The notes beneath the pieces were generated by a model. It was not told where the DNA came from. It made no database searches and saw nothing but the letters and a program-made list of their open reading frames with translations. This document shows, in pieces, positions 52,655 to 60,983 of a stretch of 64,000 bases of DNA. A program made the translations under genes and the position numbers. Numbering within the stretch: position 1 is the first letter of the stretch; each line of letters starts with the position of its first letter. Origin of the DNA: CAZCCC01 sp964497245. GTDB lineage: Bacteria; Patescibacteriota; Patescibacteriia; Buchananbacterales; UBA6539. Location: NCBI GenBank assembly GCA_964497245.1, contig CAZCCC010000001.1, positions 25,222 to 89,221 of the forward strand. Reading direction: 5' to 3'.

Positions 52655-52772
52655 GTATTTCAATACAAGTCTGATTGACTCAGGTCAGCGGCAAAAAACA
52701 AATGTCAATTGCCGCTAATTTGAGCCAACCAGTATTATACACACGGTATTTTATTTTAATGAACAACAAATT

Positions 52773-52801
52773 ATATTAGCATATTTTACTAATTTTGTCA
52801 A
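52773..52801 (-). promoter_or_regulatory. Sigma70-type promoter of the minus-strand phosphatase gene
   Basis: Minus strand: TTGACA (52801-52796), 17-bp spacer, TAATAT (52778-52773), the same pair as at 30072-30100. It predicts a leader of about 150 nt. A perfect TATAAT at 52738-52733 could be a second, closer promoter. Confidence 0.55.
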
Positions 52802-52873
52802 ATGATATTCAAATTTTTTGGCTCAAATAAGAGTGAATATTGCTAAAAAGTTTAATTATTGATAGGATAAATG

Positions 52874-52882
52874 TGTTATAAT
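52874..52882 (+). promoter_or_regulatory. Extended -10 promoter of the ATP-grasp gene
   Basis: TGT directly followed by perfect TATAAT (52877-52882). No convincing -35 hexamer. The predicted leader is about 100 nt before the ATG at 52991. Confidence 0.45.
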
Positions 52883-52990
52883 TACTTTGTCATCGTAAGC
52901 CTGGTATAGCGAGGGCGAAGCAATTCTTTTAAATTGTTTATGTTCAAAGATTTAAAGTTGTAGTTTTTTTTCAATAACAAATAAAAACAT

Positions 52991-53956
52991 ATGCAAAAAT
53001 TTATAAAATCATTTACTCAATTATCCAAAAAAGATACTAATATTGCCGGCGGAAAGGGAGCTTCGTTGGGCGAAATGACAAATGCTAAAATTCAAGTACC
53101 AAAGGGCTTTGTAATTTTAGCTTCAGCCTTTGATTATTTTATTGACCAGAAAAATAGAAAACAGACCGCTGAAGTCGGTTTGGAAATAAAAGCCAAAATT
53201 TCCGAAGTGAATTTTAATGATACAAATTCAATTGACAAAGCCTCAAATGCAATTCGCGATATTATGCAGGATACCGAAATTCCCAAGGAATTAGCCAATG
53301 AGATTGAGGATGAATTCAAAAAATTAAAAACCAAATATGTCGCCGTACGATCGTCGGCTACTGCTGAAGATTCATCGGTTGCTTCTTGGGCCGGTGAACT
53401 GGAAACCTATTTAAATACTACAGAAAAAAGTTTGTTAGATAATGTAAGGAGATGTTGGTCTTCGCTTTTTACGCCGCGGGCGATTTTTTATCGTTTTGAA
53501 AAAAAATTAATCGACCAAAAAGTTTTAGTGGCAGTTGTTGTTCAAGAAATGGTCCAGTCGGAAATCTCCGGAATCGCCTTTACTGTCCATCCGGTAACAA
53601 AAGATAAAAATCAAATGATTATTGAGGCGGGTTTTGGCTTGGGCGAAGCAATAGTTTCAGGACAGGTTACACCGGACAGCTATGTTGTTGACAAAAGAGA
53701 TTTAAGTATTCTTGATATAAATATTTCCGAACAGAAAAAAATGCTTGTTAGAAAAAGCGTTGCCGGCAATATTATTTGGAAGCCACTGCCAAAGGCAAAA
53801 CAAGAATGCCAGGTTTTGACCGGCAAGCAGATTATTGAATTAAGCAAAATTTGTCTTCAGATTGAAAAACATTACAAATATCCCCAAGATATTGAATGGG
53901 CTCTTGTCAAGGGAGAGTTTTATATTACTCAAAGTCGGCCGATAACTACATTATAA
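52991..53956 (+). CDS. Free-standing PEP-synthase/PPDK-type ATP-grasp domain
   Basis: 321 residues, equal to only the N-terminal nucleotide-binding domain of PEP synthase, pyruvate phosphate dikinase or rifampin phosphotransferase. Seen: GGKGASLGEMTNAKIQVPKG, VRSSATAEDSS, GELETYLN, RRCWSSLFTPRAIFYR, VVQEMVQSEISGIAFT and the closing DIEWALVKGEFYITQSRPI. All expected ATP-binding segments are there; the swivel and PEP-binding domains are absent. The next gene, 3 bp on, encodes a swivel-His protein, so the enzyme is apparently split, with this subunit phosphorylating a His in trans. Confidence 0.85.
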   Translation: MQKFIKSFTQLSKKDTNIAGGKGASLGEMTNAKIQVPKGFVILASAFDYFIDQKNRKQTAEVGLEIKAKISEVNFNDTNSIDKASNAIRDIMQDTEIPKELANEIEDEFKKLKTKYVAVRSSATAEDSSVASWAGELETYLNTTEKSLLDNVRRCWSSLFTPRAIFYRFEKKLIDQKVLVAVVVQEMVQSEISGIAFTVHPVTKDKNQMIIEAGFGLGEAIVSGQVTPDSYVVDKRDLSILDINISEQKKMLVRKSVAGNIIWKPLPKAKQECQVLTGKQIIELSKICLQIEKHYKYPQDIEWALVKGEFYITQSRPITTL

Positions 53957-53959
53957 ATT

Positions 53960-55510
53960 ATGAAAAAAAATAAAAAAGAAGTTTGGTTTATTCCTGAAGA
54001 ATTTCCAGATGCCTATATTATTTTAATGGCGGCTTTACCAGATGCATTTGTTAATGTTTTTCCAAAAGCCGGAGCTGGAAATTTTTTCAGCAAGACTTTT
54101 TTTTGGATTGAAAATTTTTATATTAAATTTGGTTTTATTAGAAATGAATTTATTCAGACTGCAGAATTTGTTTCCAATAAAATGATTAAAAATCCGGATT
54201 GGGCGTTTAAAATTAATGATAAGATTATCAGAAATTGTCAAAGTTCTCAAAAAATTTCTTTTAATATAGATGAAGTTAAACTGGCAGAAGCATCAAACTC
54301 CGAACTTTTTAAAATATATCAATCAATCTGGCGTTATTATAAAGTTCAACATAGTTTGGGAGTAATTACATCATGGATTTCTGATGCTTATGATGAGAAA
54401 TTTTCAAACAAGGTTAAAGCTATTTTAAAAGAAAAAATTAAGGCTCAAAAATGTGATATTGATTTATCTGTTGCCTTTAGTTCATTAACAACTCCAACTA
54501 AAACAACCTTTGTTAATCTGGAAGAAAGCGCAATTATAAATTTAGCTGAAAATGTTAAAAAAAATCCGAAAGTTAAAGATATAATTTTGAAAACAAAAAA
54601 TCTATCTTTAATTGATGAAAAGATCAAAAGTGCCAATTTAAATATCTGGAAAAAAATTGATAATCTGCATCATCGTTATTGTTGGATTGTTTATGTTTAT
54701 ATGGGTCCAGCTAATAATAAAGAATATTACTACTCGGTTCTTAAAGGACTTTTAAAGCAAGGAGTTAATTTGAATGAAATCAAAAAGGATATTTTTCAAG
54801 AAAAATTAGATGTTAAAAATAAGCAAAAAGAAATAATCAAAAAACTTTCTTTAAACGGCAGGGAAAAGAAGATTTTTAAACTGGCCGGAGAAATTGTTTG
54901 GATTAAACCTTATCGCAAGGAAATGATGTCTTTAAATGTTTACGCTTATGAAAAGATTTTTAAAGAGCTTGGGAAGCGCTATGGATTGTCGGTTAATCAA
55001 ATTAGGATGTGTTTTCCTGATGAAATCTGTGATAAATTTTTAAGTAGTCGCAAATCAGCCAATATTTTAAATCAAAGAATTAAAAAATGCTTTTGGTTTT
55101 ACGGCCGAAAAAAACAGCAATTTGCAACCGGTCGCCGAGTTGATTTTTTGATATCAAAGTTGAGTTTTGAAAAAATAAAGATTTTAAGATCCGATGAAGT
55201 TTTTGGCACCTGCGCCTACCAGGGAAAAGCTAAAGGAAAAGTAAAAATTATTATTACTCCTTCCGATATGGCAAAAATGAGAAAAAGTGATATTTTAGTC
55301 AGTCGTTCAACTAATCCTAACATTATTTCTGCCATGAAGCAGGCCGCGGCTATTATAACTGATACTGGAGGACTCACTTGTCATGCTGCTATTGTTAGTC
55401 GCGAGTTGAAAATTCCTTGTATTGTTGGAACAAAAATAGCCACCAAGGTTTTTAAAGATGGGGATAAAGTGAAAGTGGATGCCAGTAAAGGAATTATTAA
55501 AAAGATATAA
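53960..55510 (+). CDS. Phosphohistidine swivel-domain protein, paralogue 4
   Basis: 516 residues, 3 bp after the ATP-grasp gene and so the most likely direct partner. Helical N-terminal region of about 420 residues with YVYMGPANNKEYYYSVLKG, comparable to YYFGPPATVDYYYSFIKG in paralogue 1. C-terminal mobile domain: GKAKGKVKII, ITDTGGLTCHAAIVSREL with His475, IPCIVGTKIATKVFKDG. No TIM barrel. The N-terminal part presumably binds the acceptor substrate, which is unknown. Confidence 0.76.
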   Translation: MKKNKKEVWFIPEEFPDAYIILMAALPDAFVNVFPKAGAGNFFSKTFFWIENFYIKFGFIRNEFIQTAEFVSNKMIKNPDWAFKINDKIIRNCQSSQKISFNIDEVKLAEASNSELFKIYQSIWRYYKVQHSLGVITSWISDAYDEKFSNKVKAILKEKIKAQKCDIDLSVAFSSLTTPTKTTFVNLEESAIINLAENVKKNPKVKDIILKTKNLSLIDEKIKSANLNIWKKIDNLHHRYCWIVYVYMGPANNKEYYYSVLKGLLKQGVNLNEIKKDIFQEKLDVKNKQKEIIKKLSLNGREKKIFKLAGEIVWIKPYRKEMMSLNVYAYEKIFKELGKRYGLSVNQIRMCFPDEICDKFLSSRKSANILNQRIKKCFWFYGRKKQQFATGRRVDFLISKLSFEKIKILRSDEVFGTCAYQGKAKGKVKIIITPSDMAKMRKSDILVSRSTNPNIISAMKQAAAIITDTGGLTCHAAIVSRELKIPCIVGTKIATKVFKDGDKVKVDASKGIIKKI

Positions 55511-55518
55511 TATTGAAT

Positions 55519-55791
55519 ATGGAAAAGCGATTAACTCTGAGCATACTCGGTAAAGTTCAAGGAGTCGGTTATCGTTATTGGACGCAGAAAGAGGCTGAAA
55601 AACGCGGTTTGTTTGGATATGTTAAAAATCTTGAAAATGGTTCAGTTGTTATTGTTGCAGAAGGCAAGGAAGAAGACTTGCGGAATTTTATTGATTGGTG
55701 CTATAATGGAGTCAGGTCAGCAATGGTTGAAAAAATTGACCAAGACTGGTCGGAGGCGACTAGCCGTTTTTATGATTTTAAGATAAATTAA
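55519..55791 (+). CDS. acyP: Acylphosphatase
   Basis: 90 residues from the ATG at 55519. SILGKVQGVGYRYW with the catalytic Arg and FGYVKNLENGSVVIVAEG with the catalytic Asn are the two acylphosphatase signatures. It hydrolyses acyl phosphates such as carbamoyl or acetyl phosphate. Eight bp after paralogue 4 and 6 bp before rplI. Confidence 0.92.
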   Translation: MEKRLTLSILGKVQGVGYRYWTQKEAEKRGLFGYVKNLENGSVVIVAEGKEEDLRNFIDWCYNGVRSAMVEKIDQDWSEATSRFYDFKIN

Positions 55792-55797
55792 AAAATA

Positions 55798-56238
55798 ATG
55801 AAGGTAATACTTATAAAAGATGTTGCTGGTCTTGGCCAGCAGGGAGATGTTAAAGAAGTTGCATCAGGATATGCCAGAAATTTTTTATTTCCAAAAAATT
55901 TGGCTGAGGCGGCAACTGACGAAAAGATAAAATTAGTTCAGGAAAAAAAGGCAAAAGCCGCTAAAGAGGCAGAGTTTGATTTGGCAAATACTCAAAAACT
56001 TGCTCAAAGGCTGGAAGGTCAAACCGTTGAAATTAGCGCCAAAGCAAGCAATGAAGGTACTCTTTATGCCGCAGTTTCTCCGGCTAAAATAGCGAAAGTT
56101 CTGCAAACAAAAGGCATTGAAATTAAAAAACAGCAAATTAAGGCCGAGCATATTAAAGAGATAGGTGAACATGAAATAAGCATAGAGCTTAGTCACGGCC
56201 TTGAAGCAACGATTACTTTAATTATTAATTCAGAATAG
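55798..56238 (+). CDS. rplI: 50S ribosomal protein L9
   Basis: 146 residues. The N-terminal MKVILIKDVAGLGQQGDVKE and YARNFLFPKNLAEAAT are the L9 signature; a charged helix (about 45-75) connects to a C-terminal domain ending with EHEISIELSHG. Full length. Some Candidate Phyla Radiation lineages lack L9, so its presence is a useful taxonomic character. Followed by a terminator. Confidence 0.95.
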   Translation: MKVILIKDVAGLGQQGDVKEVASGYARNFLFPKNLAEAATDEKIKLVQEKKAKAAKEAEFDLANTQKLAQRLEGQTVEISAKASNEGTLYAAVSPAKIAKVLQTKGIEIKKQQIKAEHIKEIGEHEISIELSHGLEATITLIINSE

Positions 56239-56282
56239 CAGTGTTTTCGTTTTCATTGATAAAATTTATTTTACAAATAAAT

Positions 56283-56307
56283 AAGCCTGCCAGCCGGTAG
56301 GCTTTTT
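56283..56307 (+). terminator. Rho-independent terminator of rplI
   Basis: A 9-bp stem with one G-U pair (56283-56291 / 56296-56304), loop AGCC, then a T run. Confidence 0.72.
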
Positions 56308-56327
56308 GCCTATTGATTTAATTTTTT

Positions 56328-57845
56328 ATGAAACCACTATATAAAGAAAAAGGATTTGATACTAATAATTATCTTTCTGCTCAAATTAAAGCAATTAAAC
56401 AAAGAGTTGATAAATTTGACGGTAAATTATATTTAGAATTCGGTGGAAAACTTTGTTATGATATGCACGCAGCAAGAGTTTTACCCGGTTATGAACCGAC
56501 TGTAAAAGTTCAATTATTAAAAAAATTAAAAGATATTGAAATAATTTATTGTGTCGCAGCCAAAGACATCCAAAAAGGGAGAATAAGAAGAGACTTTGGC
56601 CTTACTTATGATAATCAGGCGTTAAAAGATATTGCCGATTTTAAGGCATTCGGCCTTAATGTAAGCTCAGTCGTAATATCTCGTTTTGAGGGGGAAAGTT
56701 TGGCTAAAAGACTTGAATGGAAGTTAAAAACTAGGGGAATTAAAACTTTTATCCATTTTGAGGTTAAAGGTTATCCGGACAATATTAAAAAAGTTGTAAG
56801 TAAAAGGGGTTTTGGCAGTCAGTCTTATATTAAAACAAAAAAGCCGATAATTATTGTTACCGGTGTTGGTGGCGGTTCAGGCAAAATGTCATTTTGCCTT
56901 TCACAAATGTATCAGGATAAAAAACAGGGAATTAATTCAGGATTTGCCAAGTTTGAAACTTTTCCTGTTTGGAATTTGCCGTTAAATCACCCGGTAAATA
57001 TTGCCTATGAGGCGGCAACCGCAGATTTACATGATGTGAATATGGTTGATCCTTTTCATAAAGAAACCTATGGCATTACCTCAATAAATTATAATCGAGA
57101 TATTGAAAATTTTAAAATTATGAATGAATTAATCTTTTTTATTGTTGGTAGTAAAAATTATGCTTCAAAGTATATGTCGCCGACTGATATGGGGGTGAAT
57201 ATGGTTAAAGCCGGAATTATAAATGATAAGGTTGTCAGGGCGGCTGCTGGCCAGGAAATAATAAGACGTTATCTGCGTTATTATCAGGAGAGAATGGAAG
57301 GGATAGAAACTCAAGCTACCGTTGAGTGGATGGAAAAAATAATGAAAAAAGCAAGGGTTAAAATTTCTGACCGATCGGTTGTAATGAAAGCAAGAATTGC
57401 TAAAAAAGAAGGAAAAAATAAAGGTAAGGGATTTCAGGGCATATACTGTGGTGCGGCGTTGGAAATTAATGACGGTAGAATTATTACCGGTAAGAATTCT
57501 TTCTTGCTTCATTCGGAATCGGCGGCAATATTGAATGCGATAAAAGTTTTGGCGAGAATTCCAGATAAAATTGATTTGCTTAGTGGGCAGGTGATTCAAA
57601 AAATTATTTCATTCAAAAAAGAATTTTTAGCCAGTCAAAGCGGCTCTTTAAATTTGGAAGAAACTTTGATTGCTTTGTCTATTTCGGCCGCGTCCGACCC
57701 TGTTGCAGAAAAAGCATTAAACAAGCTTGACCAATTAAAAGATTGTGATATGCATCTTACTTATATGCCCAGCTTTGCCAATGAAACTGCTTTAAGAAAA
57801 TTAGGCATAAATTTTACAACTGATGCAGAATTAGTTTATGGTTAA
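56328..57845 (+). CDS. DUF1846 family protein
   Basis: 505 residues, the full length of the DUF1846 family. Seen: KLYLEFGGKLCYDMHAARVL near the N-terminus, IVTGVGGGSGKMSFCLSQMY (a P-loop-like glycine-rich motif), NHPVNIAYEAATADL and a C-terminal DMHLTYMPS. Structures of the family exist but its biochemical role is not established to my knowledge. Single gene between terminators. Confidence 0.85.
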   Translation: MKPLYKEKGFDTNNYLSAQIKAIKQRVDKFDGKLYLEFGGKLCYDMHAARVLPGYEPTVKVQLLKKLKDIEIIYCVAAKDIQKGRIRRDFGLTYDNQALKDIADFKAFGLNVSSVVISRFEGESLAKRLEWKLKTRGIKTFIHFEVKGYPDNIKKVVSKRGFGSQSYIKTKKPIIIVTGVGGGSGKMSFCLSQMYQDKKQGINSGFAKFETFPVWNLPLNHPVNIAYEAATADLHDVNMVDPFHKETYGITSINYNRDIENFKIMNELIFFIVGSKNYASKYMSPTDMGVNMVKAGIINDKVVRAAAGQEIIRRYLRYYQERMEGIETQATVEWMEKIMKKARVKISDRSVVMKARIAKKEGKNKGKGFQGIYCGAALEINDGRIITGKNSFLLHSESAAILNAIKVLARIPDKIDLLSGQVIQKIISFKKEFLASQSGSLNLEETLIALSISAASDPVAEKALNKLDQLKDCDMHLTYMPSFANETALRKLGINFTTDAELVYG

Positions 57846-57919
57846 ATTTAGATCTTAGATTCTAGATGTCAGGTGATTTATCTGGTTGCTAGAATTTAAA
57901 ATCTAAAACCTATAAAATT

Positions 57920-59542
57920 ATGTCTAAATTTATTTTTGTAATTGGCGGGGTTATGTCAGGAGTCGGTAAGGGTATTACTTCGGCTTCAATTGGAAAGATT
58001 TTGCAAGCCAGAGGCTATAAAGTCACAGCAATAAAAATTGACCCTTATATTAATGTTGATGCTGGAACTATGAATCCGACAGAGCATGGGGAGGTTTTTG
58101 TAACCGAAGACGGTGATGAAACCGATCAAGACATCGGTAATTATGAGAGATTTTTAAACATTGATATTTTCAGGATTAATTATATGACAACTGGTCGGGT
58201 TTATCAGTCAGTAATTCAAAAGGAAAGAAACTTGGAATATGGCGGAAAATGTGTTGAAGCTGTTCCTCATATACCGCAGGAAGTAATTTTAAGAATAAGG
58301 AAAGCCGCTGCTAAATCCAAGGCGGAAATTACCATAATTGAGATAGGGGGTACGGTTGGAGAATATCAAAATATAATGTATTTAGAAGCAGCCAGAATGA
58401 TGCATTATCAAAATCCCGGCGATGTTTTATTTGTTTTTGTAAGTTATTTGCCTATTCCCGGAACTTTAGGTGAAATGAAAACAAAGCCGACACAGCATGC
58501 CGTCCAGCAATTAAATTCTTTTGGAATTCAGCCTGATTTCATAGTCTGCCGTTCAACGGACAAGATTGATGAACCGAGGAAAAATAAAATCTCAACTTTT
58601 TGTAATGTGTCAAAACATGATGTTATTTCAAATCCAGACGTGGAATCAATCTATGAGATTCCTTTGGTTTTAGAGCGAGAAAAAATGAGTGAGAAAATAA
58701 TAAAAAAACTCAATCTTCGCCCAAGAAGCAAGAAAGACCTAGTGGAATGGCAAAAAATGGTAAGGCAAGTAAAAAAAATAGTTAAACCGGTAAAAGTCGG
58801 TATAGTTGGCAAATATTTTTCCACAGGCGCATATATTTTACCCGATGCCTATATTTCCGTAATTGAAGCCTTGAAACATGCCGGCTGGTTAAATAAAGTA
58901 AAAGTGAAGATAGATTGGATTAATTCGGATGTTTATGAAAATAAGCCAAGTTTGGTAAAAGAACTTAAAGGTTATGATGCTTTGGTTGTTCCCGGAGGTT
59001 TTGGCAGCCGTGGAATTGAAGGAAAAATCTCAGCGATAAAGTATGCTAGAGAAAATAATATTCCTTTTTTGGGACTTTGTTATGGGATGCAGCTTGCTGT
59101 AATTGAATTTGCCAGAAATGTTTGCGGATTAAAAGGCGCTAATACGACCGAGATTGATCCAAAAACGAAATATCCGATAATTCATATAATGACTGATCAA
59201 GTTGAAAAATTGTCCAAAAAACAGTACGGAAATACTATGAGGCTGGGCACTTATCCGGCCGTTTTGGATAAGAAATCAAAAAGCTTTAGCTGCTATGGTA
59301 AAAAAAGAATAAATGAAAGACATCGTCATCGTTATGAATTGAACAACGATTATAGATCAAAGCTTGCTAAAAAAGGTTTGCTTTTGGCCGGACTTTCCCC
59401 AGACAAGAAATTAGTTGAGATAGTTGAAGTTTCAAACCATCTTTTTTTTGTAGCGACCCAGTTTCATCCAGAATTAAAATCTCGGCCGCTTTATCCTCAT
59501 CCGCTTTTTGTCGGATTAATTGCTGCAGCTAAGAAAAGATAA
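57920..59542 (+). CDS. pyrG: CTP synthase
   Basis: 540 residues. The N-terminal synthetase domain has GVGKGITSASIGKILQARG and the DPYINVDAGTMNP segment; the C-terminal glutamine amidotransferase has LGLCYGMQLAV (catalytic Cys) and ATQFHPELKSRP (His, Glu). It makes CTP from UTP, glutamine and ATP. CTP is also the donor for NeuA. Convergent with rpmA across a shared terminator. Confidence 0.97.
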   Translation: MSKFIFVIGGVMSGVGKGITSASIGKILQARGYKVTAIKIDPYINVDAGTMNPTEHGEVFVTEDGDETDQDIGNYERFLNIDIFRINYMTTGRVYQSVIQKERNLEYGGKCVEAVPHIPQEVILRIRKAAAKSKAEITIIEIGGTVGEYQNIMYLEAARMMHYQNPGDVLFVFVSYLPIPGTLGEMKTKPTQHAVQQLNSFGIQPDFIVCRSTDKIDEPRKNKISTFCNVSKHDVISNPDVESIYEIPLVLEREKMSEKIIKKLNLRPRSKKDLVEWQKMVRQVKKIVKPVKVGIVGKYFSTGAYILPDAYISVIEALKHAGWLNKVKVKIDWINSDVYENKPSLVKELKGYDALVVPGGFGSRGIEGKISAIKYARENNIPFLGLCYGMQLAVIEFARNVCGLKGANTTEIDPKTKYPIIHIMTDQVEKLSKKQYGNTMRLGTYPAVLDKKSKSFSCYGKKRINERHRHRYELNNDYRSKLAKKGLLLAGLSPDKKLVEIVEVSNHLFFVATQFHPELKSRPLYPHPLFVGLIAAAKKR

Positions 59543-59613
59543 TTTTTTTCTAAATAGGAATGTTTTGTCCCGGCGTAAAGTTGGAATCGTGGAGATTAAA
59601 ATACTTTTCATTA

Positions 59614-59648
59614 AATAAAATACGGCCGAAATTTGGCCGTATTTTATT
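59614..59648. terminator. Bidirectional terminator between pyrG and rpmA
   Basis: A perfect 14-bp inverted repeat (59614-59627 / 59635-59648) with a 7-nt loop; its A/T outer arms provide a U-tract on both strands. Confidence 0.8.
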
Positions 59649-59662
59649 AATTATGTATATTG

Positions 59663-59950
59663 TTATTCGCTTTTTTTCGGGATTATGTTGACAAATTTTG
59701 CCCATTTTAATGATCCGTCATATTTTTTTATTTTTTTTCTACTGAATTTTATTATTCCTGAGGTTACGGCAAACAAGGAGTCATCTCCGCCTTTTTTTAC
59801 ATTTCTGCCGGGTCGGATTTTTGTTCCCCTTTGCCTTACTAAAATATTGCCAGCAGATGCTGATTGTCCGTCATAAAGTTTTGTTCCTAAACGTTTTGAT
59901 TGTGAGTCCCGGCCTAATGATGTGGAGCCGCCGGCTTTCTTATGTGCCAT
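59663..59950 (-). CDS. rpmA: 50S ribosomal protein L27
   Basis: 95 residues. [20 protein letters not shown], then LGTKLYDGQ and [13 protein letters not shown], are diagnostic. The Firmicutes-type cleavable N-terminal extension is absent; the protein starts directly with the peptidyl-transferase-reaching tail. Monocistronic here, without its usual partner rplU. Confidence 0.96.
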   Translation of the reverse strand: MAHKKAGGSTSLGRDSQSKRLGTKLYDGQSASAGNILVRQRGTKIRPGRNVKKGGDDSLFAVTSGIIKFSRKKIKKYDGSLKWAKFVNIIPKKSE

Positions 59951-59987
59951 TTTATAAGAATTAAGAATTAAGTAGTAAGTAATAATT

Positions 59988-60016
59988 ATAATATCTTAGT
60001 CTTGCAAAATTGTCAA
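59988..60016 (-). promoter_or_regulatory. Promoter of rpmA
   Basis: Minus strand: TTGACA (60016-60011), 17-bp spacer, TATTAT (59993-59988). Its -35 hexamer overlaps by 5 bp the -35 of the divergent promoter for the 60047 gene. Confidence 0.5.
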
Positions 60017-60038
60017 GACTATTTATTTAGGCTATACT
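60010..60038 (+). promoter_or_regulatory. Promoter giving a leaderless lipoprotein mRNA
   Basis: TTGTCA (60010-60015), 17-bp spacer, TATACT (60033-60038). Predicted start near 60045-60046, one or two bases before the ATG at 60047; no ribosome binding site is visible. Confidence 0.55.
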
Positions 60039-60046
60039 AATATAGT

Positions 60047-60901
60047 ATGAAATTTAAGCATTTTTTATTAGTATTTTTATTGGTTTTTTTATTTTTCGGC
60101 TGCAGGGCCATTGTTGCTGAAAAACAAAATAATGATGAATTATTAATCATAAATGGTTCAGATGAACTAGCAGTTGATTTCAATAACGAAATTGGTGATT
60201 TTAATGATGTTAGGGAGAATGACGGGGCATTATTAGTTGAAGAATATGTCCAAAAAAACGAATCAAAACAGGGAATAGAAGAAGTAAAGGAACAAGAAAA
60301 TCCAGATTTTTTGGATTATCCTGTACCCTTTGTTAGTCAGGCTCCTTTTGGCCACTGGGATGAACTTCATCAGGAAGCTTGTGAAGAAGCGTCAATGATA
60401 ATGGCTGTAAAATATTTAAGGAATGAGCCTTTGACTCTTCATATTATGGAACAAGGAATTCTAAGCCTGGTAAAATGGCAGGAAGATAATGGCTATAAAG
60501 TTGATTTAACCGCAGAAGAGACAGTGGAAGTTTTGGATGCTTATTTTAATATTTATTCAGAGTTAATTGTCAATCCAACCGTGGAAATAATTAAGAACGA
60601 GCTTTTTTTAGGAAGATTAATTGTTATACCGGTTGCCGGCCGAAAATTAGGGAATCCATATTTCACTCAGCCTGGCCCAATTTACCACATGCTTTTAATC
60701 AGGGGTTATGATAACAGGGTCAATGAATTCATAACAAATGATCCGGGCACCAGAAGAGGGGAAGGCTATCGTTATAATTACCATAGGCTAATTGATGCTA
60801 ACCATGATTGGGATCATGAATTGGCCGAAAGTGGGATGACTGAAGAAAAAATTAAGCAGGGAAGAAGAGTGGTAATTTCAGTAATAGGTGATATTAAATA
60901 A
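60047..60901 (+). CDS. Lipoprotein with C39-like cysteine peptidase domain
   Basis: 284 residues. The signal peptide ends LVFLFFGC, a lipobox with Cys near residue 19, followed by an acidic linker (about 20-85). The remaining domain matches the peptidase C39-like family: FVSQAPFG, QEACEEASMIMAVKYL with the catalytic Cys, YHMLLIRGYD with the His, and ITNDPGTRRGEGYRY. Probably surface-anchored; it could cleave peptides or be a peptidoglycan/protein-processing enzyme, substrate unknown. Monocistronic with a terminator. Confidence 0.8.
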   Translation: MKFKHFLLVFLLVFLFFGCRAIVAEKQNNDELLIINGSDELAVDFNNEIGDFNDVRENDGALLVEEYVQKNESKQGIEEVKEQENPDFLDYPVPFVSQAPFGHWDELHQEACEEASMIMAVKYLRNEPLTLHIMEQGILSLVKWQEDNGYKVDLTAEETVEVLDAYFNIYSELIVNPTVEIIKNELFLGRLIVIPVAGRKLGNPYFTQPGPIYHMLLIRGYDNRVNEFITNDPGTRRGEGYRYNYHRLIDANHDWDHELAESGMTEEKIKQGRRVVISVIGDIK

Positions 60902-60955
60902 GTTGGATGGCTGGAAAATCTTTTCCGTAATTATCTATTAAGTTAATGTTTTTTA

Positions 60956-60983
60956 AACAGAAGCCTTGACAGGCTGTTTTTTT
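60956..60983 (+). terminator. Terminator of the C39-like gene
   Basis: AGCCT (60962-60966), loop TGAC, AGGCT (60971-60975), then G and T7. The loop region contains TTGACA, which may be the -35 of the next promoter. Confidence 0.6.

Larger units (their letters stand above)
52622..52990. other. 369-bp intergenic region with stacked hairpins and two divergent promoters
   Basis: The longest gene-free stretch. Near the minus-strand gene there are four short perfect inverted repeats in 82 bp: 52635-52648, 52653-52668, 52676-52687 and 52687-52716. They would form the leader of the 52612 gene. Further right lie a minus-strand promoter (52773-52801) and an extended -10 for the ATP-grasp gene (52874-52882) that leaves a leader of about 100 nt. 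I see no ORF, tRNA or known riboswitch here. Confidence 0.6.

Noticed and set aside
52070..52678. A long plus-strand open frame (202 codons) opposite the minus-strand phosphatase gene
   Set aside because: The minus strand has the histidine-phosphatase motif order, a ribosome binding site, a promoter and a terminator; the plus frame has no recognisable domain and arises from the G+C-rich, stop-poor sequence.
52900..52990. Possible structured riboswitch in the leader of the ATP-grasp gene
   Set aside because: Only weak, short AT-rich pairings could be drawn and no known riboswitch core is recognisable.
57165..57599. A 144-codon minus-strand frame inside the DUF1846 gene
   Set aside because: Antisense to well-conserved coding sequence, with a low-complexity Phe/His-rich translation.
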